Part shown: piece by piece, positions 45,216 to 54,259 of the stretch
How positions within the stretch are numbered: position 1 is the stretch's first letter
How the letters are laid out: each line of letters begins with the position of its first letter
NCBI RefSeq assembly: GCF_001427385.1
Contig: NZ_LMGJ01000004.1
Location: 49,322 to 113,321 of the forward strand
Direction: 5' to 3'
Source of the DNA: Mesorhizobium sp. Root157
Lineage (GTDB): Bacteria; Pseudomonadota; Alphaproteobacteria; Rhizobiales; Rhizobiaceae
DNA: 64,000 nt
Notes under the pieces: generated by a model
Told to the model about the DNA's origin: nothing
Seen by the model: only the letters and a program-made list of their open reading frames with translations
The model's database searches: none
Translations under genes and position numbers: made by a program

Positions 45216-45634
45216 TCGACCCCGTTTCGAAACGGGCGGCACTTCAGCCGACGACAGCGGAAGTCGCCTTCACGTGGTTCATGCGTATTGTTGGTGCTTA
45301 TTGCCTGCTGTTCGGTGTCCTGTACTGGATCCGGTTGATCGGCTTTTATCCGGGATCGCTGTTCCGTTTCGACCTGATGCCGGTCCACTGGCAGGTCGCG
45401 GCTTCCGCGCTTGCAGTTCTGTTTCCGATCGCTGCGGCCGGACTGTGGATGCTTGCGTCCTGGGCCCCGGTGATCTGGTTTTTGTGTGCCGCGGCCGAGA
45501 GCGCGATGTATGTCGGCTTTCCGCAGTATTTCGGCGCGCGGCCGCTGATCGTATTCTCTCATGCCGCCGTGGCGCTGCTCTATCTTGCGCTCAGGTTGGT
45601 TATGCACCTGCAAAAGCGGCAAGCATCCCACTAG
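45212..45634 (+). CDS. DUF6163-like membrane protein
   Basis: The 140-residue product has four transmembrane helices. It begins with a polar tail (IDPVSKRAALQPTT) and the segment WFMRIVGAYCLLFGVLYWIRLIG, and resembles the rhizobial DUF6163 family from memory. The GTG start overlaps the previous stop codon by four bases, so it is translationally coupled to the hydrolase gene. No function is known. Confidence 0.75.
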   Translation: MIDPVSKRAALQPTTAEVAFTWFMRIVGAYCLLFGVLYWIRLIGFYPGSLFRFDLMPVHWQVAASALAVLFPIAAAGLWMLASWAPVIWFLCAAAESAMYVGFPQYFGARPLIVFSHAAVALLYLALRLVMHLQKRQASH

Positions 45635-45836
45635 GTCCCCTGCCCACTCGTTCAGTAAACGTTTAGGTTAACTTTCAGAATTGACGTGACCATTCATTAA
45701 GCCTCTTAGCGACCTGTTACTGGTAAGCTCTTGTTAGCCTTGGCGTTTAAGTCGAATTTTATGAGTATTCGATAGTGTCGCAATCAAGGTGAGAAAAACA
45801 AAAAAATCACCGGGCGACAAACGAGAGGCAAAGACA

Positions 45837-46352
45837 ATGAACAACCCGCGTCCTGCGGCGAAGTCCGCAAACGTATCCGACGACCGCCGCGAGGCGATCC
45901 GTTCGCTCTACATGGAATCGCTCCAGCTCGTCGAGCGGTTGCACCGCCGCCTTCTTGACGTCATCAAGGATGAATTCGACCGCAACGGCCGTTCCGATAT
46001 CAACGCCATCCAGGCGCTGCTTTTGTTCAACATCGGCAATGCGGAACTGACGGCCGGCGAGTTGCGCTCGCGTGGCTACTATCTGGGATCGAACGTTTCC
46101 TACAACCTGAAGAAACTGGTCGACCTCGGCTTCATCAACCATCAGCGTTCGCGCATCGACCGCCGGTCGGTCCGTGTCAGCCTGACGGACAAGGGTGCCG
46201 AAGTCGCGGAGGTCGTGGCGGGCCTCTATGAGCGCCACATCGGTTCCATCGAACATGTGGGCGGCATCAATACCGACGAGTTCAAGCAGATGAACCGCGC
46301 GCTGCAGCGCCTCGACAGGTTCTGGAACGACACCATCGCCTATCGCATGTAA
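45837..46352 (+). CDS. ldtR: MarR-family regulator LdtR
   Basis: The 171-residue protein has the MarR winged helix with the helix-turn-helix segment AGELRSRGYYLGSNVSYNLKKL and the wing RSRIDRRSVRVSLTDKG. Strong resemblance and the adjacent L,D-transpeptidase gene support LdtR, which in Liberibacter and Sinorhizobium activates ldtP and affects osmotic tolerance and cell shape. The ATG at 45837 follows GAGAGG at eight bases. The regulatory gap upstream holds AT-rich DNA but I could not define the operator. Confidence 0.9.
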   Translation: MNNPRPAAKSANVSDDRREAIRSLYMESLQLVERLHRRLLDVIKDEFDRNGRSDINAIQALLLFNIGNAELTAGELRSRGYYLGSNVSYNLKKLVDLGFINHQRSRIDRRSVRVSLTDKGAEVAEVVAGLYERHIGSIEHVGGINTDEFKQMNRALQRLDRFWNDTIAYRM

Positions 46353-46392
46353 CAGATTGGTGCGCCTGCGGGCGAACGCCTTTCCGTCCAAC

Positions 46393-46428
46393 GGGGCCGG
46401 TGCAGAAAAAGCACTGGCCCCTTGTTTG
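46393..46428 (+). terminator. rho-independent terminator after ldtR
   Basis: GGGGCCGGTGC pairs with GCACTGGCCCC (one G-T pair) around seven bases, followed by TTGTTTGTG. ldtP therefore needs its own promoter. Confidence 0.75.
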
Positions 46429-46581
46429 TGCCTGGGGGCAGGGGCGGAATGAGCGCTGCGCCACGTTGCCGCCATATTCAAATGAAAGCGAAGGGTGATC
46501 AAAGTCGGGGCGGGAATGCCTTGGACCGACTGGAACCCGTTTCGGCGCGGCGCGTTTTTGTCGTCGACGTGATGCCGGTAT

Positions 46582-46610
46582 GGTTGGCGAATTGTTAAGG
46601 TCGGCCAACC
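46582..46610. promoter_or_regulatory. candidate operator before ldtP (GGTTGGC-N15-GCCAACC)
   Basis: Seven-base arms are perfect around 15 bases and lie 56-84 bases before the ldtP ATG. LdtR is the obvious candidate to bind. I do not recall the published LdtR motif well enough to match it. Confidence 0.4.
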
Positions 46611-46665
46611 TAGAGTGCCGGGCCGTATCGCCTGAACATTGACTGGAAGAATGTCTGGAACACCC

Positions 46666-47919
46666 ATGAAGACCAGCCGCCGTTTGTTTCTGTCCGGAGC
46701 GTCCGCGCTCGCAGCATCCATGATTGCTGGCGGGGCCAGTGCGCAGAACGCCGTCGACGATATCCTCAAGGCCGCGGGGCGCGGCAACTGGGACGATACA
46801 TTCGATGCGCGAGCCAGCGGCCGCGGCAAGGTGGCCTCGACGCTGCCCATCTTCAGCCCGCAGACGATTGCCTATAGCGAACAGGCCATTGCGCAGTATC
46901 AGGGGATCGTGTCGCGGGGTGGCTGGGAACAGGTGCCGGCAACGAAGAAGCTGAAACTCGGCGTCATCGATCCGGATGTCGTGCCGCTACGCAGGCGGCT
47001 GATGGTCTCGGGCGATCTTCCACAGAGCGCTGGGCTGTCGGAATCGTTCGATTCTTACGTCGATGCGGCGGTCAAGCGCTTTCAGGCGCGCCACGGTCTT
47101 CCTGAAGACGGCGTTCTCGGCAAATATTCCTATCTGGCGATGAACATCGCCGCGCAGACCCGGCTAGGGCAGTTGGAAACCAATCTTGGCCGTCTGCGGG
47201 AAAAAGCCGGCACGCTCGGTGATCGCTACGTTTTGGTCAACATCCCTGCCGCTCAGATCGAGGCGGTGGAGAACGGGCGCGTCGTGCTGCGCCACACGGC
47301 AATCGTCGGCAAGATCGACCGCCAGACGCCGATCGTCAATTCCAGGATCAACGAGATCATCGTCAATCCGTACTGGACTTCGCCGGTGTCCATCGTGCGC
47401 AAGGATATCATTCCCTTGATGCGCAAGGATCCCAACTACCTCAAGGACAGCAATATTCGCATGTTCGCTCCCGACGGCAGCGAGGTCGACCCGCTGAACG
47501 TCGACTGGTCAACGGAAGAAGCAGCCAAGTATCGCTTCCGCCAGGACCCCGGCAGCAACAATGCCATGGCTTCGGTCAAGATCAATTTCCCGAGCCCGGA
47601 CGGCGTCTACATGCACGACACGCCGCAGCAAAGCCTGTTCAACAAGCTCATGCGGTTCGATTCTTCCGGCTGCGTGCGCGTCCAGAACGTGCGCGACCTG
47701 GTGACCTGGATCCTGCGCGACACCCCCGGCTGGGATCGCCAGCATTTCGAGGCTGCCATCAAGGCGGGCGAGAACCAGCCGGTTGCCGTGACCAATCCAG
47801 TGCCCGTGCATTTCCTGTATGTTTCCGCATGGTCAACCGGCGATGGTGTCGTGCAATTCCGCGACGACGTCTATGGCTGGGACGGCGTCGACGAATTGCA
47901 GATCACGTCCGCGCTGTAG
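46666..47919 (+). CDS. ldtP: LdtR-controlled L,D-transpeptidase LdtP
   Basis: The 417-residue protein has a twin-arginine-type signal (SRRLFLSGA) ending near ASA (about residue 25). A peptidoglycan-binding segment follows (about 125-155), then the YkuD domain with HDTP and SSGCVR (Cys336). It is exported and would form 3-3 peptidoglycan links or tether proteins. Position after ldtR matches the known ldtR/ldtP pair. It is about 200 residues shorter than the paralogue at 8.6 kb, lacking most of the scaffold domain. Another ATG (46651) is possible. Confidence 0.9.
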   Translation: MKTSRRLFLSGASALAASMIAGGASAQNAVDDILKAAGRGNWDDTFDARASGRGKVASTLPIFSPQTIAYSEQAIAQYQGIVSRGGWEQVPATKKLKLGVIDPDVVPLRRRLMVSGDLPQSAGLSESFDSYVDAAVKRFQARHGLPEDGVLGKYSYLAMNIAAQTRLGQLETNLGRLREKAGTLGDRYVLVNIPAAQIEAVENGRVVLRHTAIVGKIDRQTPIVNSRINEIIVNPYWTSPVSIVRKDIIPLMRKDPNYLKDSNIRMFAPDGSEVDPLNVDWSTEEAAKYRFRQDPGSNNAMASVKINFPSPDGVYMHDTPQQSLFNKLMRFDSSGCVRVQNVRDLVTWILRDTPGWDRQHFEAAIKAGENQPVAVTNPVPVHFLYVSAWSTGDGVVQFRDDVYGWDGVDELQITSAL

Positions 47920-47943
47920 GACCGAACGACTTGACGAATTCGG

Positions 47944-47972
47944 AAAGGCCGCTCCGCAGGGCGGCCTTTTTG
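47944..47972 (+). terminator. rho-independent terminator after ldtP
   Basis: AAGGCCGC pairs with GCGGCCTT around eight bases, followed by a T-run. Confidence 0.85.
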
Positions 47973-48090
47973 TTGCCAGTGGCGTCTTGCCGCATTTGCG
48001 CCAGCAAATTTCGTTCGCTGTACGTGGCGACCGTTGGGCAAGTATGTTAATGGCGCGCCCAGACCTCTGGACGCAAGGAAGTTTCACGCC

Positions 48091-49404
48091 ATGACAACAC
48101 AGTCGGCCCCCTCCAACCACTTCAATTCTTTCTTCGAAACACCCCTTGCCGAGGTCGATCCCGAGATTTTCGGCTCGATCCGCAACGAACTTGGTCGCCA
48201 ACGCCACGAGATCGAATTGATCGCCTCGGAAAACATCGTCTCGCGCGCCGTTCTGGAGGCGCAGGGCTCGATCATGACCAACAAATATGCCGAAGGCTAT
48301 CCGGGCAAACGCTACTATGGTGGCTGTCAGTTCGTGGACGTCGCTGAAGAACTGGCGATCGAACGTGCCAAGAAGCTGTTCGGATGCAATTTCGCCAATG
48401 TGCAGCCGAACTCGGGCAGCCAGATGAACCAGGCCGTATTCCTGGCGCTGCTGCAGCCGGGCGACACCTTCATGGGCCTCGACCTCAATTCGGGTGGGCA
48501 TCTGACACACGGTTCGCCCGTCAACATGAGTGGCAAGTGGTTCAAGGTCGTCTCCTACGGCGTGCGCCAGGACGACCATCTGCTCGACATGGACGCCATC
48601 GAGAAGCAGGCGCATGAAACGAAGCCGAAGCTGATCCTGGCTGGCGGCACCGCCTATTCGCGCGTATGGGACTGGAAGCGGTTCCGCGAGATCGCCGATG
48701 CGGTCGGCGCTTACCTGATGGTGGACATGGCCCACATTGCAGGCCTCGTTGCCGGCGGTGTTCATCCTTCACCGCTTCCGCATGCCCACGTCGTCACAAC
48801 CACCACGCACAAGTCGCTGCGCGGCCCGCGCGGCGGCATGATCCTGTGCAACGACGAAGCCATCGCCAAGAAGATGAATTCGGCAGTGTTTCCCGGCCTG
48901 CAGGGCGGCCCGTTGATGCACGTCATCGCCGCCAAGGCCGTGGCGCTGGGCGAAGCGTTGAAGCCGGATTTCAAGCTTTATGCGCAAAACGTCGCGGCCA
49001 ACGCCAAGATACTGGCCGCTGGCCTGAAGGAGACGGGCCTCGACATCGTTTCCGGCGGCACCGACAACCATCTGATGCTGGTAGACCTGCGCCCCAAGAA
49101 CGCCACCGGCAAGCGTGCCGAACAGGCGCTGGGCCGCGCCAACATCACCTGCAACAAGAACGGCATTCCCTTCGACCCGGAAAAGCCGTTCGTCACGTCG
49201 GGCGTTCGCCTCGGCACGCCGGCCGGCACCACGCGCGGTTTCGGCGAGGCCGAATTCCGTGAAATCGGCCATCTGATTGCCGAGGTTCTGGATGGGCTGA
49301 AGGCCGCTAATTCCGACGAAGGCAACGCTGCCGTGGAAGCAGCCGTCAAGAAGAAGGTCGTGGCGCTGACCGACCGTTTCCCGATGTATCCATATCTGGG
49401 CTGA
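48091..49404 (+). CDS. glyA: serine hydroxymethyltransferase
   Basis: The 437-residue PLP enzyme has the cofactor lysine Lys241 in [14 protein letters not shown] and the N-terminal IELIASEN. It also shows the motifs NVQPNSGSQ and DMAHIAGL. It interconverts serine and glycine while loading one-carbon units onto tetrahydrofolate. The ATG follows AAGGAAG. It heads a conserved rhizobial order that continues with nrdR, ribD, ribE, ribH and nusB. The next gene starts 126 bases downstream, with a GC-rich hairpin (GGCCTCGC/GCGAGGCC at 49429-49456) between, so nrdR may be partly separated. Confidence 0.96.
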   Translation: MTTQSAPSNHFNSFFETPLAEVDPEIFGSIRNELGRQRHEIELIASENIVSRAVLEAQGSIMTNKYAEGYPGKRYYGGCQFVDVAEELAIERAKKLFGCNFANVQPNSGSQMNQAVFLALLQPGDTFMGLDLNSGGHLTHGSPVNMSGKWFKVVSYGVRQDDHLLDMDAIEKQAHETKPKLILAGGTAYSRVWDWKRFREIADAVGAYLMVDMAHIAGLVAGGVHPSPLPHAHVVTTTTHKSLRGPRGGMILCNDEAIAKKMNSAVFPGLQGGPLMHVIAAKAVALGEALKPDFKLYAQNVAANAKILAAGLKETGLDIVSGGTDNHLMLVDLRPKNATGKRAEQALGRANITCNKNGIPFDPEKPFVTSGVRLGTPAGTTRGFGEAEFREIGHLIAEVLDGLKAANSDEGNAAVEAAVKKKVVALTDRFPMYPYLG

Positions 49405-49529
49405 TCGCCGGCATAGAAATTTCTGCGCGGCCTCGCTATCTCCTGATGGCGAGGCCGTCTGCATGTTTGCACTCGCGCAGAAAGGCTTTAAGCCTTCTCC
49501 TTGATCAGAATCGCGAGGCAACATCGACT

Positions 49530-49994
49530 ATGCGCTGCCCTTATTGCCAGTCCGAAGATACCCAGGTGAAGGATTCGCGGCCCGCCGAAGAAGGGTCCGC
49601 CATCCGCAGGCGACGCGTATGCCCCGACTGTGGCGGCCGTTTCACGACTTTCGAGCGGGTGCAGCTTCGCGATCTCGTTGTGGTCAAGAAATCGGGCCGC
49701 AAGGTGCCCTTCGACCGTGACAAACTGCTGCGCTCCGTGGAGATCGCGGTGCGCAAGCGCAATGTCGATCCTGAGCGCATCGACCGCGCCGTAACCGGCA
49801 TCGTGCGTCAGCTGGAAAGTTCGGGCGAAACCGAAATCCCTTCCGCGGAGGTTGGCAGGTTGGTCATGGACGCGCTCAAGTCGCTCGATGACGTTGCCTA
49901 TGTGCGCTTCGCCTCGGTCTACCGCAATTTTCGCGAAGCCAAGGATTTCCACGATGTGCTCGGCGAATTGAAAGGCGACGAGGACGGCGCCTGA
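49530..49994 (+). CDS. nrdR: transcriptional repressor NrdR
   Basis: The 154-residue protein has the zinc ribbon C3-x2-C6...C31-x2-C34 (MRCPYC, CPDCGG). An ATP-cone domain follows (about 46-136) with [13 protein letters not shown]. It represses ribonucleotide reductase genes when dATP is bound. The ATG at 49530 is fixed by the MRCPYC start. It lies between glyA and ribD and overlaps neither; ribD starts 4 bases after. Confidence 0.95.
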   Translation: MRCPYCQSEDTQVKDSRPAEEGSAIRRRRVCPDCGGRFTTFERVQLRDLVVVKKSGRKVPFDRDKLLRSVEIAVRKRNVDPERIDRAVTGIVRQLESSGETEIPSAEVGRLVMDALKSLDDVAYVRFASVYRNFREAKDFHDVLGELKGDEDGA

Positions 49995-49997
49995 GTT

Positions 49998-51122
49998 ATG
50001 GATGAGCCGGGTGTGACCGCGCAGGAACGGCAGGACCGTCGCTATATGGCAGCGGCGCTGCGGTTGTCGCGGCGCAATGCCGGCCGTACCTCTACCAACC
50101 CCGCAGTCGGAACGATCATCGTGCGTGACGACGGCGCCGGACCTATGATTGTCGGCACCGGGATCACGGCGATCGGAGGGCGCCCCCACGCCGAGACGGA
50201 AGCGCTCGCTCAGGCCGGTGAACTGGCGCGTGGGGCCACGGCCTATGTGACGCTCGAGCCGTGCGCCCATCATGGTCGCACCCCGCCCTGCGCTAGTGCC
50301 CTGGTCACTGCCGGAATAGCGCGTGTGGTCGGTGCCGCCAGCGACCCGGATACGCGCGTCTCCGGCAAGGGCTACGCGATCCTGCGTGAGGCCGGTATCG
50401 AGGTGATCGAACGCCTGCTCTCGGCCGAGGCTTCGGAGCAGATGGCCGGTTACCTGATTCGATCATTGAACAAGAGGCCTGAAGTCATTCTAAAGATTGC
50501 GATTTCAGCAGATAGAAAAATCGGAACCGTAGGGCAGGGGCAGATTGCCATTACCGGTGAAGCGGCACGGCGCGAAGTGCACCTGATGCGGGCTGAGGCC
50601 GACGCGGTCCTGATCGGCATTGGCACCGCGATGGAGGATGACCCTGCGCTCACAGTGCGTCTGCCCGGTTTGGAGAACCGTTCGCCCGCCCGTATCGTGC
50701 TCGACCGTGAGATCCGCTTGCCGGAATCCTCCAAACTGGTTGCCGGAGCCGATCGGATACCGCTTTATATCGCGGCGGATCCCTTGGCGGATCAGCACAA
50801 GAAGGCAGCGCTCGAGCGCCGAGGCGTCCGCTTCATCGGCACGGAAGCTTATGGCGGCCGCATTGCCCTGCCGGAGTTGATGGAGGATTTGGCCGCTCTG
50901 GGTATGGCCAGCGTCCTGGTCGAGGGTGGTGCTGCGGTCGCGCGTGCTTTTCTCGACGATGGCCTTGTCGATCGCATCGTGCTGTTTCACGGTCCTGGCG
51001 AGATCGGGCCGGCCGGTATTGCGACGCCGATCGATCCTGACCATATACCGCCTGGCTTCCGCAAGCTGCGCGAGATGCGACTTGGCGAAGACAGTTATGC
51101 CGAGTGGGCGAGGGATTTTTGA
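49998..51122 (+). CDS. ribD: bifunctional riboflavin biosynthesis deaminase/reductase RibD
   Basis: The 374-residue enzyme has an N-terminal deaminase domain with the zinc site HAETEAL and PCAHHGRTPPC (about residues 62-98). The C-terminal reductase domain (about 155-370) is marked by VEGGAAVARAF. It carries out two consecutive steps from the GTP-derived pyrimidine to the ribitylamino precursor. The stop codon shares one base with the start of ribE (TGATG). No ribB or ribA gene appears in this run. Confidence 0.95.
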   Translation: MDEPGVTAQERQDRRYMAAALRLSRRNAGRTSTNPAVGTIIVRDDGAGPMIVGTGITAIGGRPHAETEALAQAGELARGATAYVTLEPCAHHGRTPPCASALVTAGIARVVGAASDPDTRVSGKGYAILREAGIEVIERLLSAEASEQMAGYLIRSLNKRPEVILKIAISADRKIGTVGQGQIAITGEAARREVHLMRAEADAVLIGIGTAMEDDPALTVRLPGLENRSPARIVLDREIRLPESSKLVAGADRIPLYIAADPLADQHKKAALERRGVRFIGTEAYGGRIALPELMEDLAALGMASVLVEGGAAVARAFLDDGLVDRIVLFHGPGEIGPAGIATPIDPDHIPPGFRKLREMRLGEDSYAEWARDF

Positions 51123-51739
51123 TGTTTACGGGTATCGTCACCGATGTCGGCACGGTCGCTGCGGTCAAGCCGTTGAAGGAGGGGGTTGGGCTTCGCATCG
51201 ATACGGCTTACGACCCCGAAACCATAGCTATCGGCGCTTCAATTGCCTGTGCTGGCGTATGCCTCACCGTCACGGCGCTGCCGGAAAAGAACGCCAATGC
51301 CCGCTGGTTCGAAGTCGAGGCCTGGGAGGAGGCGTTGCGGCTTACGACGGCATCGGATTGGCAGGCCGGCAGCCGCATCAATCTGGAGCGTGCGCTCAAG
51401 ATCGGTGACGAATTGGGCGGCCACATCGTTTCCGGCCATATCGACGGCATGGCCGATATCGTGGCACGTCGGGACGAGGGCGATGCGGTGCGCTTGACCC
51501 TCGAAGCGCCGCGCGCGCTTGCGAAGTTCATCGCGCCGAAAGGGTCGGTTGCACTGGATGGCACCTCGCTCACCGTCAACAAGGTGGAGGGCCAGCGCTT
51601 CGACGTGCTGTTGATCCAACACTCTCTGGCCGTCACGACATGGGGAGAACGCAAGGTCGGCGACCGCGTCAACTTCGAGGTCGACACCATGGCCCGCTAC
51701 GCCGCACGCCTTGTCGAGGCATCCGCGCAGGGACTGTAA
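51122..51739 (+). CDS. ribE: riboflavin synthase, alpha subunit
   Basis: The 205-residue enzyme is built from two related barrels of the lumazine-binding family: MFTGIVTDVG at the start and GGHIVSGHIDG at the start of the second barrel. It dismutates two 6,7-dimethyl-8-ribityllumazine molecules to riboflavin. The ATG shares one base with the ribD stop codon, so the two genes are translationally coupled. Next is ribH, 97 bases downstream. Confidence 0.95.
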   Translation: MFTGIVTDVGTVAAVKPLKEGVGLRIDTAYDPETIAIGASIACAGVCLTVTALPEKNANARWFEVEAWEEALRLTTASDWQAGSRINLERALKIGDELGGHIVSGHIDGMADIVARRDEGDAVRLTLEAPRALAKFIAPKGSVALDGTSLTVNKVEGQRFDVLLIQHSLAVTTWGERKVGDRVNFEVDTMARYAARLVEASAQGL

Positions 51740-51835
51740 CAGCAACTTCGCATGATTGCCCGATTGGCCTGCTCTAAGGCTTGCGGTCGGTCGCGCTTCG
51801 GCCTAATTGACCGGCTCCTCCGGAGACGCAAGAAC

Positions 51836-52291
51836 ATGGCCAAGGACAAGAAACTCAAGCTTCTGATCGTCGAAGCACGCTTCTATGACGATCTGGCGGA
51901 TGCGCTGCTGGACGGCACCAAGGCGGCGCTCGATGAGGCTGGCGCAAAATATGACGTGGTCACCGTCCCCGGCGCGTTGGAAATCCCGGCCGTCATCTCG
52001 TTTGCGCTCGATGCGGAAGCTGAGGGCGGCAAGGGCTATGACGGCTATGTGGCTCTTGGCACGGTGATCCGCGGCGAGACGCATCATTTCGACATCGTCG
52101 CCAACGAATCGGCACGTGCACTGATGGACCTTTCAGTGCAGGAATCGATTTGTGTCGGCAACGGCATCCTGACGACAGAGAACGATGAACAGGCCTGGGC
52201 GCGCGCCAAGCGCTCCGAAGGTGACAAGGGCGGTTTTGCCGCGCGGGCGGCCCTGACCATGATTTCCCTTCGCAAGCAATTCGGAGCCTGA
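51836..52291 (+). CDS. ribH: 6,7-dimethyl-8-ribityllumazine synthase
   Basis: The 151-residue protein has the lumazine synthase core motifs: [27 protein letters not shown] (catalytic His) and [12 protein letters not shown]. It joins the ribitylamino pyrimidine with dihydroxybutanone phosphate and forms icosahedral or decameric shells. The ATG at 51836 gives the family length and removes 28 unlikely upstream residues. nusB starts five bases after its stop codon. Confidence 0.95.
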   Translation: MAKDKKLKLLIVEARFYDDLADALLDGTKAALDEAGAKYDVVTVPGALEIPAVISFALDAEAEGGKGYDGYVALGTVIRGETHHFDIVANESARALMDLSVQESICVGNGILTTENDEQAWARAKRSEGDKGGFAARAALTMISLRKQFGA

Positions 52292-52296
52292 ACCAA

Positions 52297-52803
52297 GTGA
52301 CTGATCCAATGGGCAGCAACCAGCCGCCGGTAAGACAAGCCAACAAGCGTGGAGCGGCCCGCCTTGCGGCCGTGCAGGCGCTGTATCAGATGGATGTCGC
52401 CGGCAGCGGGCTCCTTGAGATCACGGCGGAATACGAAGCCTTTAGGCTCGGCAAGGAAGTCGACGGCGCGCTCTACCGCGAGGCCGACGCGCAATGGTTT
52501 CGCGGCATACTGGCCGGCGTCGTTGAAAACCAGAAGACGCTCGACCCGATCATCCGCCAGGCGCTCACCGAAGATTGGCCGCTGTCGCGCCTCGATTCCA
52601 CGCTGCGGGCAATCCTGCGGGCAGGCACCTACGAATTGATGCGGCGCGAAGAAGTTCCGGTTGCCGTCATCGTCTCGGAATATATCGACATTGCCAAAGC
52701 GTTCTATGATGAGGACGAGCCAAAGCTCGTCAACGCGGTATTGGATCGCGTGTCGCGCCGTGTGCGCGGCGAGGGACGGGGCAAAGGTAAGGACATTTCA
52801 TGA
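52297..52803 (+). CDS. nusB: transcription antitermination factor NusB
   Basis: The 168-residue all-helical protein shows the NusB patterns [15 protein letters not shown] at the start and [25 protein letters not shown] in the C-terminal half. It binds boxA RNA with NusE during rRNA synthesis. The start is GTG (52297), five bases after ribH. Its stop overlaps the next gene's ATG by four bases (ATGA). The ribH-nusB order is widely conserved. Confidence 0.94.
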   Translation: MTDPMGSNQPPVRQANKRGAARLAAVQALYQMDVAGSGLLEITAEYEAFRLGKEVDGALYREADAQWFRGILAGVVENQKTLDPIIRQALTEDWPLSRLDSTLRAILRAGTYELMRREEVPVAVIVSEYIDIAKAFYDEDEPKLVNAVLDRVSRRVRGEGRGKGKDIS

Positions 52804-54011
52804 CGATAGGGCATGCTGAAGCCGCGCAAGAAGCACGGCGTACAGCGCTAATCCTGTCCGCGGCGCAGGCAATCATCGGGTCGGCCGGGCCGATCTGCTT
52901 CGCGCTGGGTGCACTCGCCGGGCACCATATGCTGGGCGCCGACAAGTCGCTGGCGACAGCGCCGCTCACCGGGTTCAACGTCGGCGTTGCGTTGGGCGCG
53001 CTGCCCGCGGCGGCGATCATTCGCAAACTCGGCCAGCGCGACGGCTTCCTGACCGGCACCGGCATCACCGCATTGGGCGGGTTGGCGGCTACCATCGCGC
53101 TGTTCCAGTCCAGTTTCTGGGGGTTTGCCTTCGGATTACTGTTGGTCGGCATCGGCGGGTCTTTCGTGCAGCAGTTTCGCTTCGCGGCAGCCGACAACGC
53201 TCCGCCTGAATTCAAGGCGCGCGCCATCTCTTTCGTTCTTGCCGGTGGAGTGGTCACCGCTGTACTCGGTCCGCAGGTCGTCATTTTCACCAAGGACCTA
53301 TTGGCGCCAGTGATGTTCGCCGGTGCGTTCGCCGCCCTTATCGTGCTGTCCGCGATTGGCGGGGCGATCCTGATGTTCCTGCGCGCCAAGCCTGCGGTCA
53401 AAGCAGCGCAAACCAGCACCGGGTCCGGCCGGTCGCTCCGCGAAATCGTCACCCAGCCACGTTTCGCAATTGCTTTGCTGTGCGCGGTCGGGTCCTACGC
53501 CCTCATGACCTTCGTCATGACGGGCGCGCCGCTTGCCATGGTCGGTTGCGGTTTCACTTCGGACGAAGCGACGCTCGGCATTTCGTGGCACGTGATGGCG
53601 ATGTTCGCACCCAGCTTCTTCACCGGCAGGCTGATCCACCGCTTCGGCGCGCCGACCATCGTTGCCGTCGGTTTTGCGTTGTTGATCGGCTGCGGGCTGG
53701 TCGCCTTGTCGGGCATTCAGCTCTGGCAATTCTGGACTGCGCTGATCCTGCTCGGCCTTGGCTGGAACTTCGGTTTCATCGGCTCGACGGCAATCGTGGC
53801 CGAATGCTACCGGTCCGAAGAGAAGGGCAAGGCGCAGGGTTTCCACGACTTCGTCCTGTTCTCCAGCGTGGCTTTTGCCTCGCTGATGTCGGGTGCGGTC
53901 TACAATGCATGGGGCTGGAACATGCTGGCCTGGATCGTGTTGCCCGTGGCTGTACTTTGTCTGGTGCTTCTCGGCATGCTTCAACTGACTGGACAGCGGC
54001 AGGCGGCTTAG
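52800..54011 (+). CDS. MFS transporter
   Basis: The 403-residue membrane protein has about twelve helices. The expected motif between helices 2 and 3 reads [12 protein letters not shown], a weak form of motif [14 protein letters not shown] in helix 5 and [17 protein letters not shown] are noticeable. Its ATG overlaps the nusB stop by four bases, so it is part of the riboflavin/nusB operon. Export of flavin or another small molecule could be imagined from position, but nothing in the sequence shows it. Confidence 0.85.
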   Translation: MTIGHAEAAQEARRTALILSAAQAIIGSAGPICFALGALAGHHMLGADKSLATAPLTGFNVGVALGALPAAAIIRKLGQRDGFLTGTGITALGGLAATIALFQSSFWGFAFGLLLVGIGGSFVQQFRFAAADNAPPEFKARAISFVLAGGVVTAVLGPQVVIFTKDLLAPVMFAGAFAALIVLSAIGGAILMFLRAKPAVKAAQTSTGSGRSLREIVTQPRFAIALLCAVGSYALMTFVMTGAPLAMVGCGFTSDEATLGISWHVMAMFAPSFFTGRLIHRFGAPTIVAVGFALLIGCGLVALSGIQLWQFWTALILLGLGWNFGFIGSTAIVAECYRSEEKGKAQGFHDFVLFSSVAFASLMSGAVYNAWGWNMLAWIVLPVAVLCLVLLGMLQLTGQRQAA

Positions 54012-54259
54012 CTCCTCGATCCTTGGCCCGACTCGTCGGGCCGATTTCAATCGATCAAATCGGCTGGCGGTATGGCCAGCCGTACCGTCCTGTTATCCTT
54101 TAGGGCGAAAACGGGGCAAAAACCGAACAATATCTTGACGTTCGTTACCCTGTTTCGCATAAGCCGCTGCGAACGATCGGATTCCGCAATCGGTTCCGGT
54201 TTCGTATCCATCGGCCTGGAGAGGGGTTTTTCGGGCCATCATTCGAGGAAAATCTGGCA

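Larger units (their letters stand above)
46353..46665. other. ldtR-ldtP intergenic region
   Basis: The 313 bases hold the ldtR terminator (46393-46428), a candidate operator (46582-46610) and the ldtP leader. No gene is seen in it. Confidence 0.7.

Noticed and set aside
43998..45242. 414-codon frame opposite the hydroxyisobutyryl-CoA hydrolase gene
   Set aside because: The plus-strand product matches the crotonase family over its length.
47641..47700. SSGC instead of SHGC in the LdtP active site, first taken as a defect
   Set aside because: SSGC is the usual form in YcbB-type L,D-transpeptidases, so the site is intact.
49429..49456. GC-rich hairpin between glyA and nrdR as a terminator
   Set aside because: No T-run follows; it may only slow polymerase, so it was mentioned in the glyA entry but not called.
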